From assembly GCA_015698045.1 (NCBI GenBank), contig BLAL01000252.1:496001-560000 (forward strand): DNA of 64,000 nt. The letters are read 5' to 3'. The position numbers and the translations under genes were made by a program. A model generated the notes under the pieces. That model searched no databases, was not told the DNA's origin, and saw only the letters and a program-made list of their open reading frames with translations. The number at the start of each line of letters is the position of its first letter. The first letter of the stretch is position 1. Origin of the DNA: Rhizophagus clarus. Its lineage: Eukaryota; Glomeromycota; Glomeromycetes; Glomerales; Glomeraceae. Below, piece by piece: positions 23,053 to 37,217 of the stretch.

Positions 23053-24067
23053 GCCAATCCGTCTATGAATGACAGAAAATTACTATGTAAATTCTGGGAA
23101 CAGTTATTATAAAAATAGCAAAATTGCTAAATTTTATGAGCTATAAAAACCACAGATCATCATGCTGTGGCACCAAAATTCACATGATGAATCCTTAAAT
23201 GTCAGAGATAAAAAAAATAAAAAAAAATCAAGAAATTTATTTATTTGTTCAAAACTTTACTTTGAAGCAGCGTCAGATTTGACAGGTATGTATATATATG
23301 TATGTGAGAATTTCAAGTCATATATTACAATTTTTTAACAAATACAAACACTTAAAATTATATTTTTATGTATTTTATACATTTAAAACTACTTGTTTTA
23401 TATAATTCTAATATTTTCTCTTGCTTTTAGTTCATATGTTACCATGATTTCTTTCTATTTTTATAAGGAGTAACCCATAAGCTAATTTCAAATGGTGGAA
23501 GTTTTGGTATATGTATTCTTATCTAGTTTTTCAATTTAAGTATATTACACAAATTTTTAGTGTTAGTTTGCAAATTATTATTAACTTTTTGAAAATATTA
23601 TAACAAAAATATAAAAAAAAATAAAAAAATAGTATACAATTACCAGAACAATAGGTAGTAACAGCTTTTAGAAGAACTTATATAGCAGATAGATTATTTT
23701 AGGTTGATTTTTTTATTTTTAGATCTTTTCTATTTGTACGTTAGTTACGCTCATTTTTAGCCAAAAAACTATTGCTTTAACAATAATATTTGAATAATTT
23801 TTATGAGTGAACCAATTTTTACTGAATAATGAATATTTAAGACATAGTAGGTGTCAGATTTTAGCGTTTTTTGTGAGTTACTATATGAAAATTTTTTTCT
23901 TGATATTTTTCTTGGCATTTTTAAGTTTCATCACATGACTTAATACCACAACATAATTTGTGATAATTTTGATTGGTAAAATTTTGCTTATTTAGTTTAT
24001 TTTTTGCAATAAAATTTCCCCAAATTTTTATAGTAATTTTCTGCTGATCATGATAGATGGATCAGAT
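23053..24067. mobile_element. Inverted-repeat element of about 1 kb
   Basis: About 150 bases at each end match imperfectly in inverted orientation: left CCGTCTATGAATGACAGAAA, then CATCATGCTGTGGCACCAAA and ACATGATGA; right in reverse complement CCATCTATCATGATCAGCAG, then ATTATGTTGTGGTATTAAG and ATGTGATGA. No coding frame. Exact ends and duplication were not resolved. Confidence 0.5.
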
Positions 24068-24730
24068 CTTAAGTCAATATAAGGGTTATTATAGTGATAG
24101 AATCATCAAGTAATAACATCTTTATAAAAATATATATATAGATTTTATATTTAAAAAACTATTTATAGAAAATTTATTCAATTTAACAATCATTATTAAC
24201 AAAATGAATCAATATAGATATCAAATCAGTGCAAAAATTTTTGAATTTATTACTGTATTATAATATATTAAAAGCTTATTTGTCTTAGTTAAATTTATTA
24301 ATCATGTTAGAAATAATGTCAATATTTATTTGCAAGTTAAATCAAGCATAATTTGACATTCTGATTTTATTTTAATATTGATGATTATATTAAATCTTAT
24401 GATATTGAATTATAGAAAAATAGTTTCTATCCAAGCAGTAAAAATAATATAATTCTAATATATAATATTTTAAATCTCTAATATAATAATTATTTTCATA
24501 TATAACTGTAATGTTTGGACTACTGATTTATATGTGTATTATTATAACGTTTAGAATACTTATTTATATATGTGCAACTATTATTGAATTATACACATGT
24601 TAAACTATATATATTGTACCATTTTAAAGATGCATATTTTGCTGTTGCAAAGTAACAGATTAATAACTAGTCAGTTTATATTTATAAAATACAAAAAATC
24701 AGATTGATCTAATATTTAATAGAGAATATT

Positions 24731-25224
24731 TAATTTGTGATTTGCCAGTAAACCATAAAATTTTAATTAGTAGCCAACAATAGATGAAAGTTATATATAA
24801 TTTTATTAGTAATATAAAATTTGCAGTTCTAGTAATGCAAAGTACCAATTTTTTAAATGTAATATAAAATTTAACTTTATAAGCATATAAATATACTATT
24901 TAACTTTTTACTAAAAGTCTGGTAAATTTTTTAAACACTAAAAGACATTTTACTAAAAGCTGAAATATTAAATTTAAAAAAATTAAAACTTGAAAATTTA
25001 AAAATATTTAAGAATAATTTGTCATCTAGTAATTGTAAAAAGATGAAATTCAGCTCATTAGATTTCTCTTATCAAAATGTATCTAATGATAGTAATTATA
25101 TATTTCTAAAATCAATAGAAAGTCAAGTTACTTTTCAGATATTGTAAATTTCAAATTATCAATAAAATATTATATATATTTATCACTGCCAAATTTTATA
25201 GTTTACTGGCAGATTGCAAATTAA
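24731..25224. mobile_element. Inverted-repeat element of about 0.5 kb
   Basis: TAATTTGTGATTTGCCAGTA at the left matches the reverse complement of the right end (TAATTTGCAATCTGCCAGTA); the match continues through AAACNATAAAATTT. The interior is AT-rich and non-coding. Probable MITE. Confidence 0.5.
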
Positions 25225-26035
25225 CTATTATTTTTATAAATAAAAAGTTTTATTTATATTGATTTAATATAATATTCAAACTGGTATATACTAGTTTAAA
25301 TTGTTTAAAATATTTTTTAAAACAATATTATTAGTATATAACTAATTTGCATCTGAGATAATTTCATTCAGATGATATCATCTGATTAATTTTTTAATTT
25401 AATTATTTCAATATAAATAACATAACTTCATAACTTGACAGGTAATATTACTTGATTAATTATAATTTTTAGTATAATTAAAAATGTTTATTTTTTTTTA
25501 GGATTTTCAGTTTTACATTAAATAATCAAAAATATATAAATATGTTTTTTTTTTCTTTTATTTTTACTTTTCTTTTCTTCTTATTTCTAATTTCTTTTTT
25601 TTTTTTTAGGTTAAAATTTTTTTGTTTTATATTAAAAGTATATTATTTACTATAAATTTGTACATGATACATCAAACAATTTACCATTTTAAAGCAGTAG
25701 CCTAGGTTTAAAATTAATTAAATTAAAGAATGTAGATAATTTAAATTTAATTTAAATATTAATGGTATTAATTACTCTACAGAAAATAATAATGCAAAAT
25801 GGAATATAATAATTATTTTTAAAGATAATTTGCATTATCTTCTAATTTTTGGTAACATTTATTATCAATCATATTTTTTGTACTTATATAAAAAAAATAT
25901 TTGTACATGTACTAGTACTTATTAGTATAACCAATAGAAATTAATTAACATTATATATACAATATACTAATTTTTAAAATTTGTAAAGTATAGTACTATA
26001 CTAGTATTATATTAATATAATTCCCAATACTGAAT

Positions 26036-26203
26036 ATAAAATTTTTGCAGTAAACATTTTTATATTTATAAAAAATTTTTGAAAAATATGAAGCATAAAA
26101 GTTTATTTATTATAATTGTAGGTATAAAATAATATATTAATTTATATTTAATATATAATAATTAGTATAATTTAGTAAAATAAAATATCACTATACTTTT
26201 GAT
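26036..26203 (+). repeat. Dispersed repeat, copy 1
   Basis: Starting at AAAATTTTTGCAGTAAACAT this stretch matches 62578-62745 in the same orientation (shared blocks AATATGAAGNATAAAAGTTT, ATTTATTATAANTGTA, TAATATATAATAAT). No coding potential. Confidence 0.6.
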
Positions 26204-26467
26204 TACTATCTATATATAAAAGTTTATACAATATATATTTTTTATTTAATCCATAAGGTTAAAGGATTTTTATATTAAAAACAGGTTTTTTTTGTAAGAT
26301 TTTTACATTACTTTAACCTTTATTAATTAGAATTTTTTTTAAAATTTTTTAAATGATTTTTTTTTTTTTTTTTTACATATAATTTTCCTTTCTATTTCTT
26401 TTAAAATAGATTATGTTTTTTTAAAATAAGTCTGGTATAATTTTAATTTTCAAGTATAGCAAATATA
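26204..26467. other. AT-rich intergenic DNA
   Basis: No gene or repeat of note beyond T tracts. Confidence 0.5.
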
Positions 26468-26650
26468 CAGTTAACTCTCTTTATAATGAACTGATGGTTC
26501 TGTTAAAAAAAGTAAGTTCGTTATATACAATATTATATTTTCTATATAAATTACACTTTTTATAACAAACTACTATTAAAATTTAAAATTTTTGAGTTCG
26601 TTATATCCAGAGTTCATTATAAAGAGGTTCGTTATAACCAGAGTTGACTG
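26468..26650. mobile_element. Pogo-type MITE, 183 bases
   Basis: Ends are CAGTTAACTCTCTTTATAAT and, in reverse complement, CAGTCAACTCTGGTTATAAC, with TA immediately outside both (26466-26467 and 26651-26652). GTTCGTTATA motifs repeat inside both arms. It starts with CAGT as the Tigger copy does but the remaining TIR differs, so another autonomous family would mobilise it. Confidence 0.75.
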
Positions 26651-26652
26651 TA

Positions 26653-29600
26653 TTAAAAATATTCTTAATAAAATTTTATTAATTCTTTAGAACATATTAT
26701 TTTCAGTTACATTTAAAAATTTTTTATTAAATTTAATGATATAATTTTTTAACTTAAATTGTAATTTTAATACCTTTAAAAATAAAACAAATATTTTATT
26801 TACTTTTAAGTTTTAAGCAAGTTTATTAATATTGCAATTTATATATATATTTTTTTGTATTTTATATAAAAAAAAATCTTAATAAATATCTTACAATACT
26901 TACTTTTAATAAATTTTTATAATATAAAATTTTTGTTTATTTATATTAACTTTTTTTTTTATATAAAATTTTTAATAAATAACTAGAACTTTTATTTTTT
27001 AATATTTTTTTTAATTTTAGTTATTGATCGATTCTTTATCAAAAATTATAAGTAATTATTAATTTTAAATTAATTGGATATATTATATAAATATCATAAT
27101 GGTAAAGAAAGTAATTTGAAATTATAGTATACTGAATTGTAAGGTTTCTTTTACTGATATAAATTAAAATCTAAATATATATACTAGGAAATGAAGATTG
27201 TTATGAGTCTAGAGTGAAAAATAAATTTCTATAAAAATTGTAACACTTATCTTTTTTTTATCAGTATTATAAATTTATTTTATCTTGTTATTTATCAATG
27301 TAGTACAAAATTTTAATGATGCAATGTATATAAATAATCAGACTTTATATATTGTTATATGGTCTTCATATGTCATTAACATTTATAAACATATATAATT
27401 CTTTGCTTCATTTTGAACAATAATGATAATAATTAGAATTATTATTATATAAAGATAAATTATATGAATTAGTAGTAGTTTTTAAAGTTTTTAATTTCTT
27501 GTATATTTTTATATGTATAAATTATACATTTTAAAGGATCTTTTAAAGTTTTTTTTATTTATATCTTTGGCATTATATTATATGATATAATGCTATTTAT
27601 AGATTACATTTGAAATTAATTTACAATAAAGTTTTTATATTAAAAAATAAAAAAAAAATTATAGAAAAATATATAAAAATAAATTAAAAATAAAATGAAA
27701 ATAAATATAAAATTTATTTATTTATGATATTATTAATATATAATTAAAAAACAATTAGAATAATAGTATTTTGTATAAAATAAGCAGTTCTTTTAACTAT
27801 AAAAAAAAAAAAAAGTATTTTTATTAAATAATAATTTATTAAATAATTAAATATTTATTTAATTGAAATTATATTAATTATAAAGTCAAACCAATTTAAT
27901 TATAATTCTTTTTCTTTTTTTTTACTTTCAAAATAATTTTTAAATAATAATTATTTAGCAAATTTTAATTGAATAAAATTGAAAAATTCATATATCTATT
28001 TAAAAATTATTATATTATTTATATTTTAACCAATTAGTAATTTTTTTCATTTTATTTTTTGACTTTAAATATATACTTCTTAATTGATATAATTGGTATA
28101 TGTGTATATCTAACTTATAAGATTCTTTATTAATTAGTAATAAAAATAGGCTATTATATGACTTATTTTTTTTAATTATTTAGTTTATAACTAATATTAT
28201 ATATATACTAAAATTTCAAGTATTATTTATTTTTATAATAATTAATAAAAATAGAGTTTATTATTTTGTATAAGTAATGTAATAATTATTAATTTTTTTT
28301 CTAATTAATATTTAAAGTTATAAAATTTTAAACATATATATTTTTTTTATTATCATATATTATACAATTTTAAGTAATTAGTAAAATAAAAGGTCTGTTA
28401 GTATTTTATTTAAGTAGAAATGTATGATTTAATAAATTATAATTATTAATAATAATTTAATTAATTTTATTAGTGATTTGTTATATTATTATCCAATAAT
28501 TATAAGATTTTATTTGTTTATAAATATATTTTATTCAAATTCTTTACCTAATTTTGTCTAAATTTTTTTTTTAATATTACATTAATTGATATATAAGTAA
28601 ATAAAAATCAAATTAAATAAAAATTATAAAATAGTTGGTATTAAATTTTTTATATAGAATAAATAAATTTAATTAATATGATAGTTATTTTTTTATAAAT
28701 GAAGTGAACATATTCTTTGCAACATATTCTTTACATATAGTTTTGTTTGGCCAAATCATTTGCTAGACAAATTTAAACATTTATTGGTCAATAAACGTAG
28801 AAAGAAAAGGGACTTCTTTTTTTTAAAAATATAATAGGTACAATGATTGATGATCAAATTTACAAACAACGTCAAGGAATATGAACCAATAAAAACCAAG
28901 TATTTATCTTTATTGATTATCAAACAAAATTCTGCGGTTATGATGAATTTTTTAACAAAGAATTTTTTTTTTTTCAAATGGAATGTGATATAAAGAAGAA
29001 GAAGAAGAAGAATAATAATAATAACAATAATAATAATAAAAAAAAAAAAAAAATTCTTATTTTCTTAATTGTATATTATTTATACTTATAAAATAGGGAA
29101 TTATATAAAGGGATAAATCGGAGTTCAAAAGAATAATTACGTACATATTATACAATAATTATTTATATTAAAATAAAATAGAATAAATATGGAAACTTAT
29201 TTTAAATTAAAATTTCCAAAGGATATATGATGTGAAACATGATGATTTTTTCTGATAAAAGATTTTATTTAGATTATAAAATACTAAGTTATAAGCCAAA
29301 TAAATGTAGTACATATAACGTTCTAAACATTCTTGATCGATTTAAAAAAGTTTCTTTTTTACTTTTAAAGTAAAATTAAATGAACATTTATTTACACAAG
29401 CTTCTTTTTAAACCAATAAAAGGATAATATAATAGTTATAAATAATAGTAAAAGGGATAACGATTAAAAGAACAAGTTGAGAATCCTGAATTTTTTAAAA
29501 AGGAATACACCAATTAGATTATGAACGTGATTTTTTTAACATTTATCATGAAATCTCACACCAAGTCACAAACAGATAATGATTGTATTCTTATTTAATT

Positions 29601-30169
29601 GTAATACTTTTTAGTGAAGAATCAAAAAAGAAAAAAGAATGAAAGGAAGAAAAGAAGGAAACAAGCAAAGAAACTAGTTTTCATTGTTATTATTTGTTAT
29701 TGTTAATTTTCTTTTTATTGTTTTTATGACAACATGATAACATGATAACGGGAATTCCTTTGTTTAAAAAAAAAAGAAAAAAAAAAAAAACTTGATTTAG
29801 ATAACTTAACCAAAGATCGATATATAACCTTAATCGGCCGAATCACACATAAATACATACATATACATAATATACAATATATATATAAAATAAAAAATAG
29901 TATTACAATATATGTTATCGCGTGTAATTAATAGATTTTCGTATCTAAATATCGAATTAATCGATTCAAGGTTTTTTCACGCAGCAAATCATGTGATGTA
30001 TAATTCTCGGATTAACTAAATCGATTTCCAGATGGTAAACTGGTTAAATAACACACCATTGTTTTTGCAGATTTATTTATATTACGGCAAAGTATGACAG
30101 ATGAACAACAAATAACAAATAATTATTCGGATTTGATTACGGGTTAATTTACAGGTTGGGGAAAAATAC

Positions 30170-30214
<45 letters not shown>

Positions 30215-31302
30215 CGGAGAATAAAATAACGATAAATTAACCATTTAAAGAACATCATAAAAGAGGAATACTTTCACCGATAAGCAGCAGATGAAATTTT
30301 TTATGGTAAAAAGATATTTTAGAATGATCATTATGTGGTAAAACCCGAATTGCATCAATAATCTATTTCTGTAATGTTTATAATGTTTATATAAGTAAAA
30401 ATAACTATTAATAATCCAAACGAAGTTTACATGTTGTTTCACCGGGATATTTTTATTAAGATAATTTATTTTTCCCTGCGCGAATTTTGAAAAATTAGGT
30501 TTTTTTTTTTTTTAATAAGAAGTAAAATTGAAACTTTTAGACCTTTGCCCCTTTTGTGTAATTAAATATGTGTAATTAATTAATAATCTGTCGTAATATC
30601 ACATTTTTAATTGATCCACAGATAATAATAAATAAATATTATACAACTTGGTTTTAAAAAGATTTAAGGTTTTGTCTTTGTATATAAAATAATAACGGTT
30701 TAATTACGATTAGCAATGTTGCAATGTTGCGTTTATTGTCAATAACTTTGTCTTTAAAGAAAGAAAAGACAAAAAAACATGATCGGTTTGTTCATTCTTT
30801 TACTATTATCTTTGTTTCGTTATTAGATAATCTGGAAGTTCATTCAACCCTTATAAAAATCCATTGTTTGGATAATAACATTGTAAAATATTATTTTTCT
30901 CTTTACAAAGGAATAGTAGTACTATTATTACGAAATTGACAAAGAAGGAGGATTTGATTGGATATAGAAAAATAATAATATGCAGGGGATAAATTAAATT
31001 AAATTAAATTGAAATTTAATCCTAGTTTCCAATAATAATACTAGTAAAAATGAGTATTGTATTGTCTTTCAAATATGGAATGAGTAAAAGAAGTGAACGG
31101 ATAATTTTAGATTGTAGTATGCATGTGTTATATTTATAATATTTATAATATTTATAATAATTTTTTTTTTTTTTTTTTTGTGATATTTATATATGTCATA
31201 TATTTAAATAAATAAATATATATATGTATATATATTATATATATATTGTACTAGTATTCTGTTACTGTATGGTATATAAATACATTATTTGTACATGTTT
31301 CT

Positions 31303-31349
<47 letters not shown>

Positions 31350-32630
31350 GTAAATGTTTTGTCATCTTTCATGTGGTAATATGCAATTACCGTTTTAAAA
31401 CAACAATAGTATTCTGATACATGACCAGGAGAAATTTGAACATGGGATTGGTATTACAATGGAATATTTAATTCTTTATTAGGGTTATTAAAGGAATAAC
31501 TAAATTTTCTCTCGTTTTCGTTGTAAATAATTCGGGAAATGATTTTTTTTTTGTGACACACATACGTTAAAGTTAAAAAAAAAACAATGCTTTTTCCGAA
31601 ATTGGAATTAGTTATGATCATTAAAACGCGAATTTTCTTATTAACAAAGGTATTGTTTAAATCATTGAAATTGTTGTTTAATTGTTTGTTTAATTTATGA
31701 GTAAGGGAGATTGATTATGAGTTTGGAGAATTTGTTTCATGTATATTATATATATCTGCTGCGGTAAATTTAGAGGTGGTCATACATTATTATTAACTTA
31801 TCACTATTAAATCAATTAAATAAAACCGTGTTTCTATATTAGGCAATTATTTTTTAGTCTAACCAATAATAAATAAAGATTTCCCTTTTTTAAAAAAAAA
31901 AAAAAAGAATTTCGCGTAAATAAAAAAAAAAGGTCGAATATCATTCCATTGTATATCTTATCATTCTCAGAATTTTGGATGATTATTACTTTTTGATTCC
32001 TTTTATTAAAAAAGGTGATCCTCATATCACACGAATATTAATATATTATATATATTATTTTTTTTTTTCTTTTTTATTTATAAAAGAACGATTATATATG
32101 ATTCTTCCGATTTGGAACATATCATATTGAGTAACCATTATTTTTAGTTTACTATCAAACTACTATCAAACTATTACTATTATTTATCATCATCATTATT
32201 ATTATTATTACTAACTACTACTACTACTATATATATTACTTGTTACCCTTCTTTTTTTTTTTTTTTTTAAAAAAAAAAAAATAAAATAAAATAAAATAAA
32301 ATAAAAAAAAAAAAAATTATATAAAATCATTATTTGAATGGTTTCGAAATTAGAAACAACATAAACATACCTAAAATATTATACACATTATAATATTTAT
32401 AGTGTTTGTCACTTTTATCACAAAAAAAAAATTTTTTTTTACCCAAACGTTTTAAATCAGGTGTAATAACTAGTTTTACGATTTCAGGTATTTACCCACT
32501 TATCTTTTTTATATTTCATATATAATGAACATATATTTGTCTACTTTATCACACTTTATTCTTTAGATCATCAAATGTTTATTGTAACAAACTATTCAAC
32601 CTTTTTTTTTTTTTTTTTCTTTACACCAAC

Positions 32631-32663
<33 letters not shown>

Positions 32664-33178
32664 AACTCAAAATATCAAAATATCACCTTAAAATTATCAT
32701 ATAAATATAAAAACAGCACGTTATTTTTTCCTTGAAATCAATTCTGTAAAAAAAAAAAAATTGTTTTTTTTTTTTAAAAAAAACATATAATATATAATAT
32801 ATATATATATATATACACATAACATATATATATATATATATGTATATATATCTGTTCTGTCGTTATATCGTTATAGTATATATTCTTAACGAAGAAAAAA
32901 AAAAACCAAAGAAAAATCAAAAAAAAAAAATAAAAATAAAAATAAAATAAAAATAAAATAATAATAATAAAAAAAAAAAAAAACAAGAATAAAAATAAAT
33001 AACAACGAACCCAATGAATATATTATTTACCAATAATCATTACCGATTACCAAAATTACCAACATTTATTACTATTTAAACTTTTATTTAAACAAATACT
33101 TATTTCCGTTTGTTTACAAACCTTTTTCCTCCTTTTCACTCAATAAATTTTTTTTCTTTTCTTATTTTTTTTGTATCT
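26653..33178. other. Long AT-rich intergenic region
   Basis: No supported gene in 6.5 kb. It contains simple sequence: an AAG/AAT tract at 28994-29040, a TTA triplet array at 30168-30214, AT arrays near 31205-31250 and 32795-32855, and T-then-A homopolymer pairs at about 31300-31345, 32253-32320 and 32600-32660. The last 300 bases before the SKN7-like start codon are dominated by A and T tracts and probably hold its promoter and 5' leader. Confidence 0.6.
30168..30214. repeat. TTA trinucleotide microsatellite
   Basis: About 15 uninterrupted TTA/ATT units. Confidence 0.9.
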
Positions 33179-34097
33179 ATGACTATAAGTTATCAACAAT
33201 CAACTTCATCCTCTTCATCCTCTTCAACTTCGCTGGTCGTATCTTCCTCAAATCCTTCATTGGTAGTTTCTACCACAATACCTTCTTCGCTTAATCCTGA
33301 AGAATATCACAAGAGACTATTTCATAAAAAAATGGCCTGCGCCGCAGCAAATATTGCGGATTTCATAAAAAGATTATATAGGTATACGATTTATTAATAC
33401 TTTATAATAACGCGTCTATTTTTTATATTTATCCTTTTTTTTTTCAGAATGTTGGAAGATAAATCTTACTCTCACATTGTTTCTTGGGGTGTAACTGGAG
33501 ATACTTTTGTTGTTCATGATCCGACAGAGTTCGCTAAAAGTATTTTGCCTCAACATTTTAAACATAATAATATGGCTAGTTTTGTTAGACAATTAAATAA
33601 ATATGACTTTCATAAAATAAAAAGTAATGATGACGATACAAGACCATATAACGAACAGGTAATTGATTATTATTTTTTACAAAGGATGAAAAATTTTATT
33701 TAGTTAATAATCTACAGAAAACGAGGTGTAACAATGGTTTTTTTTTATTTCATTGATCTTCCGTAATTACAATTTTAATTGCCTATATTTGGTGCCAATA
33801 ATTAAACTAACTATAAATTTATTCATATTTTTTTACCACGCGGATATTGATATAATTATCATTATTCCGTTTCTCGCTTATTTTGGTAATTTTAATAATT
33901 AACTAATTAATAATAAAAAAAAATTTCTTTTTTTCTTAGGCATGGGAATTTCAACATCCAAAATTTCAACTGAATAGAAAGGATTTACTAGAAGATATTA
34001 AAAGAAAGATACCAACTCCTCGTAATAAAAACATTTCAAAACAAAATGTATCATCTATGTCATCTATAAAAAATGAAAGTAGACAACAACTACAACT

Positions 34098-34130
<33 letters not shown>

Positions 34131-35842
34131 ACATAATCATCATCATCATCATCATGAAGAATCTGATGATGATACATCTTCTTCCATTAATTCTAAACAA
34201 AATACTAATAATAATAATATTAATATTAATAATAATATTCATAATGGTAATAATAATACAAACAATGTTCTTTCAACTTCCGCTCATTCTAATATTTCCG
34301 TTAATACACAATATGATCTACGGTCTCAGGTGGAAAGTCTGACAGAATTACATGCTGATTTGGCAGGTCATGTTGATACTTTATCAAGAAATTGTGGTAC
34401 TATTTTGGAAGAAATTATAACTTTTAAAAGGAATCTTGCTGCGCAAGATACTTTATTATCCAATTTATATCAAATTTTAGCTCAACAATTTAACAATAAT
34501 AATGTTAATGTTAATGTTAATTCTTCAGGAATGAACTCTGCTAATAATAATACCACTGACAACAACAATACAAATACCAACGACAATACCAATACTACTA
34601 ATACCTCTACTATTACAGATAATACTTCTTCATCCGATAGAAGATATTCTTCAATTTCTTTAAATCCTTCCATAAATTCTACCAATAATGATAATTCAAC
34701 GCATGATTATCATAATTCAGGTGGTTTACCTTCATCTTTTATATCATCAATACAAGAAAATTTAATGTTAAATACATTAATACGATCGTCTATTTCAACT
34801 ACCACAACACCAACAGATAATAACAATACTTCAACAAATTTATCACCTGGTGAAACTTCTTCAATATTACCTTTAATGAATGATATGTTTTCAAGTTACG
34901 CTGTTGCTGTTAACGCTACTCAACAGTCAACTTTAAATTTAAATCAATTTAATACTCCAAATCCTTCACCTCCTATAACAACTGCCGCAAATGATCGATT
35001 GTTTTTTCGTAGTAATTCCGTACCCAATTGGTCAATACAACCAAAAATTTTATTCGTTGATGATGAATTATTCGTTAGGGAAGATGGTAATCAATGGTAT
35101 CAAGCGTATGGTTGTCAATTCGATGTTGCTGCTGATGGTATAACTGCTGTTAATAAAATGCAAATTCACCAATATGACATTGTCTTTATGGTAATTATTT
35201 TTTTTTTTTTTTTTTTTTTTTAATTTTTTTTTTTTTTTTTTCCTTATTTTTAACATTTTTTCTCTCTAGGATATTGAATTACAAAGTGAATTTAATGGGT
35301 TAAGTGTAACTCAACAAATTCGAAGATTTAATAATGAAGTACCAATAATAGGTATGCCACCACCACAATCATCATCTAATTCAAATAATAATCAATCAAC
35401 GAATAATTCAACAAATTCAGACTATGTGAATTATTTACGCAGTGGCATGAATGATTTATTACCAAAACCATTTACAAGACAGGAACTTTTTAATAAAATA
35501 GATAAATTTTGCAATCATTTAAAAACTAATAATGTGTTAATATCCCCTTCTTCTCAAAATGATGGCGATAATTCAACTACAATACAACAGCGACAAGCAG
35601 GAATTAGCAGACAAAGTAGAACATTAAGTAGTATTAGTAGCAATTTAAATGCTACAAATACTCATGATGCGACACAACAACAGCAACAACATCAAATAAA
35701 TTATTTATCCGCTTCTCATATTGATTTATATCGTCAACAGCAAACTGCAGGACAAATACATCGATTAAATGATGACAATTTGGATAATTTGGACGATTTG
35801 AGTTCAATAAATAATGAAAACTCAAGAAAAAGAAGAAAATAG
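33179..35842 (+). CDS. SKN7: Skn7-type HSF-domain response regulator, 4 exons
   Basis: Exons 33179-33381, 33448-33658, 33940-35190 and 35270-35842 encode 745 residues. Residues about 40-128 are an HSF-type DNA-binding domain ([40 protein letters not shown]). Residues 178-260 are Q/H/N-rich, about 263-322 form a coiled coil, then N/S/T-rich sequence. Residues 507 to about 640 are a receiver domain with acidic Asp512/Asp513 (FVDDE), phospho-acceptor Asp556 (VFMDIE, split by the last intron) and Lys621 (LPKPF). The order matches Skn7/Prr1, transcription factors at the end of fungal two-component stress phosphorelays. The loop after PII is expanded and the Thr usually found there is Pro. The ATG at 33179 is the first in frame; the tail ends in a basic KRRK. 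Confidence 0.9.
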
Positions 35843-36964
35843 ATAAACATTTAGTAATCTAAAATATATTGGAAGTTGATCAGTAAAAATTGAAATTTTC
35901 CTCCTTTTTTTTTATATGAACAATTCAAACCCCTTTTTTTTACGGAGTATGGACATTTACCTTTTTAGCAAACTATGGGAAACATTTCCACGATAATATT
36001 AAGCTTTTCACAAACCATCAATCAATAAATATTATGGGATTTTTGTATATATATATAAAGAAAAACCACATTTACACATTATCGACTTTTATGTATCGGA
36101 TATTAGAAAAAAAAAAGCTGAATCTACAATAATAATCTCGTACGAATAACGAATAAGATAAGCGCAAACATAATTAAATTTATCAACAAAACAACAGAAA
36201 CAACATTAATTAATTCGAAACACAAACAATAATTATTCTCTTTAAATTTTTTTTTTTTTTTTGGTTTTTTGGGGGTTTTTTTGAAAATTCTTTTTTTTCT
36301 TTTTTGTAAAATATTTTTTTTTTTCAATTCTCTAATTTCATTTTTTTTTCCTCTCCTTTTTTTGCATTTTTTTTTTCATTAATCTTTTTTTTTTTTTTTT
36401 TTTTTTGATTATTCGACGTTTAATAAAAAATTTTTTTTTTTTTTTAAAAAAAAAAAAGAAAGAAAATTAAAGATACTCTTTTTTACCAAGTAAAAAAATT
36501 CGGTTCGAAATTATCCTCTTCATTTAAATCGATTGGTAAAAGGACATTATGTAAGGACAATAAGTGAACCTGTAACTAAAATATGTTTCGCGTAAACTCT
36601 TATTACAAAATTTTCACGCACAATCTTATTAATAATGTTTATCTAATTTGTGAATTGCGTAAATAAGGTGGGATGATTCTCTGTACAGTTAGTTGTACAA
36701 GGAAATTTAGTACAAGACAGTTTGTGAATTCATTCATTCAGTGTAAGTTTTACGCCCGCGCATAATTTTTGTGCGGTAAATTGTACACTATATATATACC
36801 CGATATATGTGGGCACAACATAAAAAAAGTAGTTTGGAATTTTTTTTTTCTTGTGTGTTTCTGAATGGTTTAAAAAATTTATTTTATACGCGCAAGCATA
36901 TTGCACAAATTCAAACATACGCGGTTAGGAATAATTCAGATAATCTAACTTTTTCATGAAGAAC

Positions 36965-37095
36965 GAAATATTTAAAATAATTTGAAATAATTGAATAATG
37001 AATAATTGAAACAATTGAATAATTGAAACAATTGAAACAATTGAAATAATGAAATAATAAGTGAATAATTGAATAATTGAAATAATTGAAATCAT
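36965..37095. repeat. GAAATAATT / GAATAATT short tandem array
   Basis: Irregular alternation of AATTGAATAATT and AATTGAAACAATTG units over about 130 bases; each is nearly palindromic. Confidence 0.75.
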
Positions 37096-37217
37096 CCCAT
37101 CGGTATTATGTATAGATGGATTTTTTTGTCAATTATTCCACCGGTATAGGAAGTATAAAAAAGTATAAATCCATCAGTGTATACGTCATACACAATGAGA
37201 TAAGCCTGTTATTATGC

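Noticed and set aside
25368..25385. 18-base palindrome TCAGATGATATCATCTGA
   Set aside because: Single, short and in AT-rich DNA without a neighbouring gene; chance cannot be excluded.
30724..30939. 71-codon frame
   Set aside because: Isolated, no family, and short frames of this length are expected in 64 kb.
34073..34342. Second frame inside SKN7 exon 3
   Set aside because: Shadow of the Q/H/N-rich coding frame.
36500..36530. GGTTCGAAAT resembling a tRNA T-loop
   Set aside because: No acceptor stem, D-arm or anticodon arm could be fitted around it.
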